A DNA stretch of 64,000 nucleotides from Phalacrocorax aristotelis (lineage: Eukaryota > Chordata > Aves > Suliformes > Phalacrocoracidae), in NCBI RefSeq assembly GCF_949628215.1, contig NC_134281.1:13526501-13590500 (forward strand), in the 5' to 3' direction. The notes under the pieces are model-generated. The model had not been told where the DNA came from. It did not search any database and was given only the letters and a program-made list of their open reading frames with translations. The position numbers and the translations under genes are program-made. Shown piece after piece: positions 45,801 to 55,202 of this stretch (its first letter is position 1; every line of letters starts with the position of its first letter).

Positions 45801-48800
45801 GCTGCTCCTCCTGCCTCCCATGCCGAAACCCATAACCTGATGAGATGAGGCACTGGCAGGCCTTTGCGATTCAGGCCCCAGTCATCGGTGTCTTTTCCAA
45901 TTAGTCTGTTTTCGGCACAGGCCTATGCCTGCCCTGAGCGCTTCACATTGCCATGGCAACAAGAGCTCTCCATTTTATTAATCATCTATGTGGCCTTCAG
46001 GTTGGCATGGCAACTGGAGATAAGAATAGAAACACAGGAGTGAGAAAGCAGCAAAGGAGCCTGCCCAGGGATGGCTGGAGCATGTCAGGCTGAGCAGCAC
46101 CCGCTGACCCAGCGCTGGCTGCGGGGAAGAGCTGATTCCTTCTTGCCTGAAACAATAATGTCGCTTCAGGATCCCTATGTACCGGGGAGCTGGGCTTGGC
46201 ATGGTATGGGGCATATGGTAGCTGCAGGAGTAGAGGAGGAGAGTTGGTGTGTCAGGCAATGTATGTGGGTTTAGCCTGGGGCACTGGGGATGTGCAGGGG
46301 AGTGTTGCACCAGATTTAGCATTGCTGGCTTTTGGGCATGCCTACTTCAGGGGTCTTGGCCACACACCCATGCCAGCCCTGCAGTGCTACATCTGCCCTG
46401 TTCCCTCCATGTGCTCACCAAAGTCCCTTTCCTGTGGCAGGAGGAGTTTCGGCTGGAGAGGGGTCCCCAGCTGTTGGCACTGGTGGAGGATGCCTTCTCC
46501 AGACAAGCGGATGGACCACAGGACCGCTGGCTGATCTCTCTGAGCAAACCCAATGAGAATGACAAGCATTTGCTAATGACACTGTCAGGGGAACAGGGTA
46601 AGTGCTGGGAGAAGGAGCCTTCCCATGTTGAGGGGGTTGTATTTAAGGGGCCCTCAAAAGGAGGTGCTCAGCCATGTTGGAAGGAGCTTTTGCTCTCTGC
46701 TCCATTTTAATCCCACCAGTTTTCCGTTTTAACTGGACTTGAGGGATGGAGGGGGACTGAGGACATCAGACCCTTTTTCTTCACATCTGCCTTCTGGCTT
46801 GTCCCTCACCACTTGCATGAAGCTCCATCTTCTGCGCTTTACCTCCTGCTTTGCTCCTCCCCTGGATTGCCTTCACTTGAGCATCCATCAGCTTTATCCC
46901 GGTACTTACATACTCTCCTCCATGGGCAAGCCACTGCAATAGCAGAATGTGACAGCCTGCTCTTAGTTCACTTCTTAACGGTTATTAAGTCTTGTCTGAA
47001 CTGGGCCAGGCCTGACAGTGCCTCTGCCGCATCCCCAAAGAAACAAAAGCTGACAGTGAAAGGTGGGCTGGGCTGGAACATTTGTCATCTCTTTAATCCC
47101 CTTTGCGAGGGGGTGCTTTTCCTGTACTGCTTTTGCTTCCTGCTATGACAGAGGCCTCTAATGTTGATGTTATGGCCTATATGGGGAAAAAAACCCCAAC
47201 AGTATTCTAAAATGGCCCACAGTGATAGGAAAAAGATATAACAATTAAGTGGTATTTGCTGTATTGATGCCTTAAATCACTGCATCTCTCCTAAGCTCCT
47301 GGGCTGGAGCATGTGCCAGTGAAAAGGCTTTGGTGAGCATTTTGTCTTCTAAATTAAAACCTTCATGCCATCATGAGAGGGGGCATCCCCCTTCCTGGAG
47401 AAGAAGACATGTCTGAACTCCAGAAGCATATCCAAGCTGGGAGATATACCTGAGTTTAGAAACCTCAGGGACCAAAATATTTTCTTCTTGAATAATCTAC
47501 TTTTTGTTCAGGTCGTCTTTTCACTGCTGTGCAAGTGAAGGGAGAAATGGGCCTCAGCCTCTATATCCTCTCTGACTGCTCCTGTTCTCCTGGTATGGAG
47601 AGCATCCTGGAAACTGTAAGGGAAGGAGGGTCCTAGGAGGGGGTGCCTCAGTGTGGGCTGGTGGCTCGCTGGCTAAAGCTGTCTCCTGCTGGGAGTAGAG
47701 CTGTTGCAGCACATCTCCTGCAGCCTCTGCTGTTGTGCCAGGCACACTACCTTGCCAGGGTGTCCTGCAGAGCAAAACACAGCTGCTAAAGGTTGTGATA
47801 GGTGAGCATGAAGTTCAGTGGGAACATCTTGAGTGCTGCAGCTCAAGATCAAGTTGCACTGGACAGGAAGGCTGGATCAGGCAGCATAGGCACCTGCCTC
47901 CATGACTTCTTGGGTGTCACTGATTGCTCTCAGAGCAGACATAGAACCTGAGAGCTTCTGTGGCTCTGGGAAGGGCACCTAGGTGTCTCTGGTGTCAGTA
48001 CATGCCTGGATTCCCCCCCATCCCTTTAAAGAACATTTGGAGGTACCCTTGGTTGTGGTCCTAGTGTTCTTTCAGCCTCTTAACATAAAGTACCAATGAA
48101 CAAAATGTGCATTCCCTGCCTCCATTCTGTTGGGGATTTTACAGTGATGACTACATCTATCTGAGCTAACCTGAGCTGAGAGCAGCACTAATCTCTCCCT
48201 TTCCTTCTTTACAGGTGTCATCCCTACAAAAGATGTTCTCATGGCACTGGGGGATGTTAAGAGGAGCTTAGCTGAGGTAAGAGCCTGTCTGTCTGCATCC
48301 ATTTGTTAAGACTAGCTATCAATTAAAATAAGCACCTTGAAAGCTGGAACCATATCTCAGTCTAACCGAGTGCTGAACCTACAGCAGGCAAACAGATGAG
48401 TCAGACACTTGGCAAACTCCCCTCTCCTCTCTCTGGTAGTTGCCAGGCCATCAAATGTCTGCTCCCATTAAGAGAGTAACTGTGGGTTATTCCCCCTCTG
48501 CTTTTCTGGCTTGGTTGTGAACCTGTGTTTCACACATTCATTTTCCTGGGATGCTTGGTCTCATCCCTTCTACACTATTGCCTGTGGCAATGTGGGTGCT
48601 GCAGAGTCCCAGATTTAGCCCTGCTCAACCTGCAGCTGATTTACGTACGCCGGCTTTGCTGAAGGAGGTGGGAGAGGTGCCTGTGCTAGATGGGACATGT
48701 TCACACACCTTCCTGCAATTCCAGGGTCTGTGTTTCGCTCCTTCAGACAGCTGCCTACACAAGGGCAGGCTGAGGACCTGAGTCTCCAGAGGCAATAGAT

Positions 48801-50711
48801 GCCAGACTCCACTGCCAGCTGCCTCTAGCCCTTATATAAGCCCTGCTGACCCTGGACAGCTTGGAAGAGGGTAGAGATGAGAGTAGAAATCGGTTCCATG
48901 ATCTCTGACTTTGCCTTGTAGGCCTATGGGATATGCAGGCACTGAGGGCCTGATTCTGCTTGTGTTTTCTACGCTACTGGAGTAATTCTGCTGACTTTAG
49001 CAGCAGAGTTGGGCCACTGCCTTGCTGGCTGTTTTCTGTCAGGCTTTTCCCTGACCTAACAAACTGGTGCAGTTAGACAAAGCAAATTAAGTGCTCAGTC
49101 CTGTTTTGATTGGCTTATACCAGAGGAAGTGCAAAAAGCCAAACCTGTAGAAATTGTGTGACTGAAGTAACGGCAGCTAGAAATATCCAGAAAGAAGGGT
49201 TTGTGTTGGTGTAAGGTTTGAATTCTTTGTGCAACTGTGACCCTATGTTAACGTGCATCCTACCAGAGCAGCCTTGCCACCTGTTTCCAACTCTTTGGCT
49301 CTATCAATAATGAAACACTACTCATAGCACTGACCTTGTGCTAGCACGAGCTTGGAAGGAGGAGAGAGGATATTCTTACACCCGTGATACTTACTATTGA
49401 ATTGATATGTAACCTGTTTGATATGAACCTGCCAAGTCCCTGGGACTGATGTTGGGCTTTGTTTGTTGACAACCACTGGGCCCTAAGCTCTGACAAACCA
49501 TTCCTAAGCTCTTTGGATCAGCAGGCAGCTGTCCGCTTTTAAGATGTCGGAAAGACCACTATGCTTGCTTAAGACCAGAGCTTCTATGGAAACCTAATTA
49601 TTATGGTTACATTCTCTGTCAGTCACCAAAACTTCAGCACCCATCAGTGCTCCATAGTTTGTCTCAGGAACTATTTATCTTGGGCAGTTTCTCCCATGAA
49701 AGCCTCCTAAGGATGTAGGTGTGATCCTTGTGCAGGCGATCAAGATAAGATTGTGCCTACTGTCATCTGCTGATGTGTCAACTTTCATGGAAGATGGTGT
49801 TATATTTAGTTATGTGCCTTCTAGTAATGTAAGACAGTGTACATCCTGACTCCCTAACGCTGACTTTTAGTTCCTCTGCCCACAGTGATGGTCCTATACT
49901 TGGACCCTGGAAAGTCTGAACAGGATCCCATCTGATTGCAGGCCAGGGGATTTAGTGTACCCCTTTCTTCCTTCTAGATTGGTATCCAGAACTACTCAAC
50001 CACCACAAGCTGCCAGTCACACCCGAACCAGACACGCAGCGATTATGGAAAACTCTTTGTGGTGCTGGTGATCATCGGCTCCATCTGTGCCATCATCATT
50101 GTATTGGGGCTCATATACAACTGCTGGCAGAGACGCCTGCCCAAGATGAAGAACATGGTGAGCACTGTATGGGTGGAGAAGGTGGCTGAACTCTTAGTCC
50201 TGGGGATGGAGGGGTTTGGAAAGTTAAGACAGATTGTTTTCCCCTGTCCCCTTACTGGACATAGCTGGATACACTGCTGGAGCAGCAAGGGAGCCTATTC
50301 AGGCATAAAAGAGTTGCAAACCTGTCTCTTGCGCTCAGGACAGCTTGTTTCGAATGCGAGGGCTGGGCTAGGAGTAAATTTACCTTTTCCCACAGACCCT
50401 GTAAAGTCCTTGGTGACCCTTATAGCCTGGTCTGATTGTGCTTCTCAGCAGCCTTGAGACCTGTCCTCCTTTGTCTCCATTTGTGTTCCTTTCCTCTGCA
50501 GTCACACGGTGAGGAGCTGCGCTTTGTTGAGAATGGCTGCCATGACAACCCCACCTTGGATGTGGCCAGTGACAGCCAGTCGGAAATGCAGGAGAAACCG
50601 CCAAGCGTGAATGGTGGAAACACCATCAACGGCCCTGACAGCTGGGATGTCCTGATCAATAAGCAGGCAAACGAGGATGTGGATGTGTTTGAGGAAGACA
50701 CGCATCTTTAG
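21782..50711 (+). CDS. PODXL2: PODXL2, endoglycan (podocalyxin-like 2), complete in 8 coding exons
   Basis: Single-pass sialomucin of the CD34/podocalyxin family; in mammals it is sulfated and glycosylated and can serve as a selectin ligand. Joined exons: 21782-21830, 32334-32597, 41673-42565, 43627-43701, 46441-46597, 48215-48276, 49978-50157, 50502-50711, giving 629 residues. Layout: short signal peptide (1-16); acidic N-terminal region with a conserved Ser-Gly site (S67) and Tyr85/Tyr106; Ser/Thr/Glu-rich mucin region (105-402); membrane-proximal domain (403-525) with C405, C427 and a Cys in exon 7; transmembrane helix 526-549; basic WQRRLPK; and a conserved tail ending in EEDTHL, a PDZ-binding motif shared with podocalyxin. 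N-glycosylation sequons include NGT, NDT, NMS, NYS and NQT. The start is chosen from the Kozak context GCCGCCGCCATG after an in-frame stop at 21590. The human protein is about 605 residues. Confidence 0.97.
21996..22012 (+). repeat. Poly-C run (17 C)
   Basis: Homopolymer in PODXL2 intron 1 inside the CpG island; on the other strand it is a G run able to form quadruplexes. Length may be unreliable in the assembly. Confidence 0.95.
24288..24306 (+). repeat. Poly-C run (19 C)
   Basis: Long cytosine homopolymer flanked by further C-rich sequence (24281-24314) in PODXL2 intron 1. It is a potential i-motif/G-quadruplex and a likely sequencing trouble spot. Confidence 0.95.
25530..25600. repeat. 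Possible ancient interspersed repeat fragment
   Basis: The text ATCAGTGGCTTTCATCCTG and CTGTTAACCCCTGGGGGCC resembles the repeated 'gtggttctcaacctgtggtccg' element I know from reptile genomes. Family not determined; pattern recall only. Confidence 0.3.
29667..29735. repeat. Possible ancient LINE/SINE 3' end remnant
   Basis: AAACTGTAAGCTCCTCAAGA followed by a degraded tail resembles the 'ctgtaagctccttgggac...' end of old amniote repeats (L2/MIR-like). A related tail is seen at 52735. Weakly conserved. Confidence 0.35.
30425..31160 (-). mobile_element. Ancient CR1 LINE, antisense, highly decayed
   Basis: 30430-30720 resembles the CR1 3' end read in reverse (GTAGGAAGGAACCTCGGGAA, then CCCTTGCCTGAAGGCAG). 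30840-31140 resembles the antisense of the CR1 reverse transcriptase region (ACCTTGAGGAATTCCACTA and TACTGGAGTCCAGATGGA). The order is consistent with one element on the minus strand. It is far more diverged than the other CR1 copies here. Confidence 0.6.
31735..31936. repeat. Very old AT-rich amniote repeat remnants
   Basis: 31735-31830 has repeated GATTTAAA/TTTAAATC-like units, reminiscent of the 'gatttaaatc' repeats of turtles and crocodilians. 31869-31936 starts GTGAAATCTTGCC and ends AATTTCAC, nearly inverted ends, like another reptilian repeat built on 'cattgacttcaatggg'. Family names not assigned. Confidence 0.4.
32334..32597 (+). CDS. PODXL2: PODXL2 exon 2, acidic N-terminal ectodomain with sulfation and GAG sites
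   Basis: Encodes EEPTADGLTSTSLLEF to NDSSLDLGPAT. Strongly conserved with mammals are the APGSGFASEENEES segment (Ser-Gly at 32483-32488, a glycosaminoglycan site context) and ILQPPQYFWED (Tyr at 32537-32539, an acidic tyrosine sulfation context). Acceptor TTGCCTCTTCAG, donor ACAG|GTAGGT, phase 1 at both ends. Confidence 0.95.
32598..41672 (+). other. PODXL2 intron 2 (about 9 kb)
   Basis: No exon, RNA gene or recognisable mobile element. It contains pyrimidine-rich tracts (about 32850-32935), AATAAA motifs at about 34274 and 34549 and a 20-base T run at 34790-34809. Many short open frames but none with a recognisable product. Confidence 0.75.
34790..34809 (+). repeat. Poly-T run
   Basis: Homopolymer of 20 T in PODXL2 intron 2. 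No adjoining repeat element is evident. Confidence 0.95.
41673..42565 (+). CDS. PODXL2: PODXL2 exon 3, mucin-like Ser/Thr/Glu-rich region
   Basis: An 893-base exon encoding residues 105-402: DYSFPAASQKALLKGNGTQ to LPWDSAQ. It is low-complexity and rich in S, T, E, P and G, the expected O-glycosylated stalk. It contains N-glycosylation sequons NGT and NDT and only a short acidic run (EEEEG). The flanking residues (start DYSF, end PWDSAQ) match the human exon limits as I recall them. An open antisense frame here is a by-product of codon composition. Confidence 0.95.
42566..43626 (+). other. PODXL2 intron 3
   Basis: About 1.06 kb, noncoding. I see only a short CTG run at 42960-42975. Confidence 0.8.
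43627..43701 (+). CDS. PODXL2: PODXL2 exon 4, start of membrane-proximal domain
   Basis: Encodes 25 codons, VICKDWSNLAGKNYIILNMS to NIDC, almost identical to mammalian endoglycan. Two cysteines (405, 427) and the NMS sequon lie here. Acceptor TTGTCTCTCCAG, donor TGT|GTAAGT. Confidence 0.97.
44399..44433 (+). repeat. Perfect inverted repeat, 11-bp arms, 13-bp spacer
   Basis: TTATGAAAGGC at 44399-44409 is exactly complementary to GCCTTTCATAA at 44423-44433. The spacer contains TCAAGGTG, close to an SF-1/ERR half-site. Function unknown. Confidence 0.7.
45947..46014. promoter_or_regulatory. Pair of RFX X-box-like palindromes
   Basis: ATTGCCATGGCAAC at 45947-45960 and GTTGGCATGGCAAC at 46001-46014 each differ by one base from the palindromic RFX site GTTGCCATGGCAAC. 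40 bases separate them, with a TTAATCAT homeodomain-like core in between. The arrangement suggests an intronic enhancer; not proven. Confidence 0.5.
46441..46597 (+). CDS. PODXL2: PODXL2 exon 5, membrane-proximal globular domain
   Basis: Encodes EEFRLERGPQLLALVEDAF to HLLMTLSGEQ, homologous to the CD34-family juxtamembrane domain. Acceptor CCTGTGGCAG, donor CAGG|GTAAGT, ends in phase 1. Confidence 0.97.
46598..48214 (+). other. PODXL2 intron 5
   Basis: About 1.6 kb. Holds the candidate cassette exon at 47512; otherwise nothing recognised. Confidence 0.75.
47512..47592 (+). CDS. Candidate alternative (cassette) exon of PODXL2
   Basis: A good acceptor (CTACTTTTTGTTCAG|GT) opens a stop-free reading in the phase required by exon 5, GRLFTAVQVKGEMG then LSLYILSDCSCSP. 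A donor CCTG|GTATGG at 47593 makes an 81-base, frame-preserving insert of 27 codons with two extra cysteines. A second donor ACT|GTAAGG at 47616 gives 104 bases and shifts the frame, with a stop at 48269-48271 in exon 6. I do not recall an equivalent in human PODXL2. Support is splice-signal and frame logic only. Confidence 0.35.
48215..48276 (+). CDS. PODXL2: PODXL2 exon 6
   Basis: Completes a Gly codon and then encodes VIPTKDVLMALGDVKRSLAE, matching the helical part of the juxtamembrane domain. Acceptor TTCCTTCTTTACAG, donor GCTGAG|GTAAGA. Confidence 0.96.
48277..49977 (+). other. PODXL2 intron 6
   Basis: About 1.7 kb of noncoding sequence. 48949-49030 looks like a remnant of an old amniote repeat; a partial REST-like half-site at 49627 was judged insufficient. 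Confidence 0.75.
48949..49030. repeat. Possible ancient amniote repeat remnant
   Basis: GGCCTGATTCTGCTTGTG, then CTACTGGAGTAATTCTGCTG, resembles the 'cctgattctgc...ggagtaactccattgacttc' repeat common in turtles and crocodilians. Strongly degraded. Confidence 0.4.
49978..50157 (+). CDS. PODXL2: PODXL2 exon 7, juxtamembrane and transmembrane segment
   Basis: Encodes IGIQNYSTTTSCQSHPNQ with sequons NYS and NQT, then the membrane helix LFVVLVIIGSICAIIIVLG (50053-50124) and the basic stop-transfer WQRRLPK. Acceptor TTCCTTCTAG, donor AACATG|GTGAGC, phase 0. Confidence 0.98.
50158..50501 (+). other. PODXL2 intron 7
   Basis: 344 bases, noncoding, nothing recognised. Confidence 0.9.
50502..50711 (+). 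CDS. PODXL2: PODXL2 exon 8, cytoplasmic tail
   Basis: Encodes SHGEELRFVENGCHDNPTLD, ASDSQSEMQEKPPS and the end VDVFEEDTHL, stop TAG at 50709-50711. The DTHL terminus is a class I PDZ ligand, in podocalyxin bound by NHERF proteins. Very highly conserved. Confidence 0.98.
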   Translation, partial: SHGEELRFVENGCHDNPTLDVASDSQSEMQEKPPSVNGGNTINGPDSWDVLINKQANEDVDVFEEDTHL

Positions 50712-52734
50712 AAAAAGAAGGGAGGGAACCACCCCCTTAAATGCACTTGTCTCTCTCCTGTCTTGACTGATGGACCACAGGATCAGGTGGCTTCTCAGGA
50801 ACTTCTTAAAGGCTTGAGACAGGGCAAGTCTTTGGGCAGATTTTCCTGATAGAAGTCCTGAGCGCGTGTCTGGGGCTTGGAGCCAGGAGGATCACCAAAC
50901 AGAGGGAAGTGGGAGGGGTGGGTGTGTAGGTCTCTGTGTGTATTCCTATCAGTAGCACCAATGCTTTCATCACCTTTAAATGCACTTACTGTAGCTCTCT
51001 GGTAGTGCTGAGAGTGGCTGGGCTTGAGAAGCAAGGCGGTGAGGCTAAGTCTGCCACCAAGAGTCCAGCTTTGGGGAGTAAATTTGCTTTGGGAGTCCAG
51101 CTAGAGCTACAGCAGCCAGATCCTGACCCTGAGATCATGTTCAGTCCCTGCAGGTAGAGTAAAATCTGTGCATTCTGGATGGAGGGGAGGCAAGACTCAG
51201 TCAATGTCCTGGGCAGAGTTTGAATTCCACGTGTGAAAAGAGACTTTAAGTGCTCTAGCATTCAGCTGCTAATTAGATGGGCTGATGTTTACAGCTGGAG
51301 GAAACATCCCTCTGTCATCTCATTTCCCTCCTTGCACCACAAACAGCCCCACTCCCTTTTTTAGCTCCACAGCTCCAAGCTGAGTTTGCAAAGTTTGAGC
51401 ACTTTACCCTTGCTGGGCTGATTGCAGAGAAATCGGTGCCATGGTGCTACAAATTTGCTTTAGGTTGGACAGTTGCTCAAAAAGAACATTTACCTGCCTC
51501 TTTCATGCAAACGCCTGTGAAATCAGCAGTGAAGTATCCCTTGTCTTTAGTCTCAGTTTTAGACTGGTAGGCCTTCTCCACTCCTGTTCTATTTTCCAGG
51601 ATAGTTTGGTTTCATTTGGTCTTTTTCAGGTAAATGTAGAGAGTATGTGAGACTTCTTAAACAGGTAGAAAAGTAAAAACTCAGAAGGAGATAATTTTCT
51701 GGTCCTTTTGTTTCCTTTTCAGCATCCTGCCCTGAGGGGGGGAAGTGTTTAATGTCCCGTAGGTGTAAATTGGGGTAACATCTTTAAAATCACTGCATTT
51801 AAGCAAGCATAAAAGCCAGTTCAGATGAGATGAGAATCAGATCTAAGAGCTCCCCAGTGAACTGTCTCAGGCATGCCTTAGGCAACTTTGAGGCTCCAGC
51901 TCCCTGAATAGGTGTGATAAAAGGCACATGAATATACATAATTGCTCTCTGAGCCCTGCCTAAACCAAGACTCAGAACTACTGTCAAGCCTGAAATCCCA
52001 GAACATTTGTTTCTTCTGTCATCGATGGATTGAGGGACTTGCTTCAGTCAGAGGCAACAGTATTCCTCTCCGTTAGGGTGATCTGCATGGATGCTTACTG
52101 CAAGATGCAGCTTCGTATTTGGCCTTTAAGGGAAGCTTTGTACAGAAAGACCCCAGATAGGCAGCCTGATGCCGAACCTGTAAATCTAACCCTGTATGTA
52201 TAGATATTTTTAGCATGTTCATCCCTGATGCGAGTGCCTAAAATCGAGGTACCAGAGTCTGTGGTTTCATTTTGCATAGCGCTTTGCGTACAAACTGAAT
52301 CACAGATCAACTCGATGTAGGACCACATTGCTATCAGTCTATTAGGGATTCAAGGAAGGTAATAGCCTTTGGTTTCCTATCCAGATTCCAATTTTCAGTG
52401 TTTTTATCCTGCCTCCATACTTTTCCTCATGCTATGTAGGAGGTGGTGACTGTCGGTTCCATTTGTATCTTGTCAGTAGGGTTGCAGAGATGCTTAGAGG
52501 AGTTCCCTCTCCTGCCCCAGCAGTTAATAATGGGGGACAGTCCATGTATGTGGACAGCCACATGTGGCTCTTTTCTGACCACCTCTTGATGATGCCTCCT
52601 GCTGAGTTTGATGGGTCTGTGCAGTGAAACTGCAGAAGTTCAGTGGCTGTGTTGATGGCACTTTGGGACTCACAGGATTAAATGCAAGTTGTTGTTACCG
52701 TATGGTGAGTAAATTAAAGCACGGAGTTAAAATT

Positions 52735-52812
52735 TGAGTTTGTATAGCACTTAGCATAACGGGGCCTGGCATGGCCGGGGGCCTTTAGGCAGTTTCACAA
52801 TATAAATGTTTC
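52735..52812. repeat. Ancient amniote repeat 3' tail
   Basis: TTGTATAGCACTTAGCATAA, GGGGCCTGG and GGGGGCCTTTAGGCAG closely follow the 'gtacagcgcctagcacaatggggcc...ctaggcgctac' tail seen throughout reptile genomes. Class not certain. Confidence 0.5.
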
Positions 52813-54845
52813 TGGGTCCAATAATCCTCATTAAATATGTTTTTAATGCCCAGTGGCTGTTAAAATGATAATGCCACCAGTCAGGTGTGAATCAGTTCAC
52901 CCACAAAACACTTCCTTGTTCCACTTCATTGCTGGGAGCTGCTTTGCTGCCCTGTTTTCTCTCCACTTTTCTAATTCAGAGAAAGAACTAGGTGCCGATA
53001 AAGCAGTGCTTCTGGCTAGGCTTTGCATCTGCTGATCTAATGTAAAGTCTTCAAATTTTAAAGAAACCAAGGGGGCTATGCAGGCTTATTAATAAGCTAG
53101 CAAGTTCTCCTGATTTGCTCTTATGGCTTCTTATGGCCTGAGGGTTTTCCACTGACTGTAGAGCTCTCTTCTGCATCCAGAACATCCAGGCTATTTTGAG
53201 AGTGTCTAAGGGTGGCCGTCACAAGGCTGAAAACAATTTTCTGCTGTCTCTGACAGGGTGCACCTGGCTGTATTATCTCAGTTTAGCTCCAGAAATCTAC
53301 TGGTTAATAGCGTTTCACTTTAGTCTGGTAATACTTTTTATACCTTTACCATTTGTTTTTCTCTGTATAATTTTTTTGCACTAGGCTGATCTTGTTAAGT
53401 CGATTGCACTGTTGTCCCTCTCCCAACAGCCTTGCACACACGGGTCATCTCTGGGGACCTGTGGGCTGGGGAGCACTGTAGAGAGGCTATTGATAGCCCA
53501 CTTACTCTGTTGTTCAGTGCTTGGGTTTCCAGCTCTGTGCAGGGAGGATATAAAGAGGAAGAGAAACTTTGTCTTAGCATTTGTAACAGGAAGCTTTTCT
53601 ATCACCTTAATGTAGTTAAACTTCTTTTTAACAAAAACTGTCAAAGCTGGACTTCTCAGAGCGGTGTGCCAGGCAGCAGAGCAGATGCGGGAGAGAATGG
53701 GATTCCTGGAAAACTCTTTCCCACCTACTCGGAGTTCACTGTAGTCCTGTCTGCCAGACGTTTGATCGCACTGACACCTGGTGGCTGCTGGGTGGTGGAG
53801 ATGAAAAACAATAAACAAAAAAAGGACTTTCCCCCTCTTAGCTCTGGGTATATTTCCTGTGACTTGCTTAGGACACCTGCTTTTTTCATGAGGGGCTGCT
53901 GGACTCGCCTGTGAGCAGAGGGGCTTACAGCAGGCACATAAGGGACGGTTTGTGTGAGGACATTCCCTGGAGTCACCGGTCTAGAGGCTCTGGGTAGTAA
54001 TACAGGGTCTCAGCTCTATCTCCCTGCTTTCTTCTCCACCTGCCCCCTCTCCTCCCAGGGACCAGAGCCAGAAAGCAGAGGCTCTGGCTTGGAATGGAGG
54101 TGTTTCTTCAGAGAGAGCATCAGGTGGTAGTGTGAGGAGCTCTGCACCTTGGGGAACGCCAGCAATGGCATTGGCTGGATGCATGGCCAAGATCAGAGTG
54201 GCTCTCCATTGCTGTGGGACAGTGGCCAGATCAACTGCAGATTACTCCCAGATGTTGCCCAGACGTCTAGAACAGCGTCTATAATGTCAAGTCCAAGAGG
54301 TACTAGGACTTTGCATCCTGCAGACCACCTCATGGTATATAGGGTGTAAAGAAAACAATGAGAAGAGACACAGTAACTGTGCTGTGGAGTATGTAATGCA
54401 GGTTGAGAATACAGTCCAAGATACCACCTTAAGGATCCCTCAAGGCAAAGGATGCTGTGTGAAATGGAGGTACATTGTTGTATGGATTATTGCTGTATGA
54501 CCGTAGAGCATCACAGCAGGATCCCACTGCAGCCACTGCCATCAGCAGCTCATCTGGTCCTGTCCACCTTTGCAGCCACATAGGAGCACCTCTTCTTCGC
54601 AGACGGTTTGGGGCAGCTCGACAGTCGGAGACAATAAGTACCTTCATCCATGCTGGCTTATGAGAGCCTTGTGGGCTCGTCTCGGCTGACAGCCAGGCTC
54701 CCAGCTGTTCTTCTCAACACCCTCATTCCTGCTGGAACTAAACTGTCTGCAAGCCCTGGCCACTGCTCGGCATTGCTGCCGGAGAACACTTAAACACTCG
54801 TGTCTGGCCCTGGGACCAACAGGGTTGTGGTTTTGTTTTCTTTGC

Positions 54846-54851
54846 AATAAA
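54846..54851 (+). terminator. Candidate polyadenylation signal, possible distal PODXL2 end
   Basis: AATAAA preceded by a T-rich stretch (GTTTTGTTTTCTTTGC) and followed within about 25 bases by CTGGGTGTCC, a plausible cleavage context. It would give PODXL2 a 3' UTR of about 4.1 kb, or could end another transcript. Confidence 0.35.
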
Positions 54852-55202
54852 ACGCACCTCCTGGGTGTCCAAACACTGACCTGAGCAGGGTCCTTGGCTT
54901 GGTTGCACCTGCCTCAATTCATGTCTGCCCCATCTGTTAGTGCAGTGTTGGCCAGGGTCCCTCTGTCCCCGCACACTGCTGCAGAAGCCCTGAGCTGTGC
55001 CAGGTGCCTGTGCTGTGGGAAATTGGCTCCCTGCTGTGGGGTGATGCTCCTGGTCCTGTGGGCTGCCCCATCCCCACAGGACCAGCCCAGGACCCCTGCT
55101 CCCTGCTAGGGTGGTTGAGCGCCGGTCTCTGCTCCAGAACGGAGCCCCTACATGTATGCACAGCCCTGTGCCATGTGTGTCCCAGGGCAGGTGCTCCCCT
55201 GT

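Larger units (their letters stand above)
43702..46440 (+). other. PODXL2 intron 4 with putative regulatory sequence
   Basis: About 2.7 kb. Contains an 11-base G run followed by T-rich sequence (44616-44650), a perfect 11-bp inverted repeat (44399-44433), and around 45650-46020 a GC-balanced block with two RFX X-box-like palindromes. No coding content. Confidence 0.75.
50712..55202 (+). other. PODXL2 3' UTR and/or PODXL2-ABTB1 intergenic region
   Basis: No coding exon recognised. AATAAA occurs at 53810 and, with better context, at 54846; ATTAAA occurs near 52716 and 52834. It is therefore unclear where PODXL2 transcripts end. An old repeat tail lies at 52735-52812 and a minus-strand CTCF-like core (13/14) at 53771-53784. 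Confidence 0.6.

Noticed and set aside
49627-49650. REST/RE1-like sequence TTCAGCACCC
   Set aside because: Only the left half-site matches; the required right half (GGACAG-like) is absent.
53810-53815. AATAAA as the PODXL2 polyadenylation site
   Set aside because: It lies in an A-rich stretch and lacks a close GT-rich downstream element; the site at 54846 has better context.
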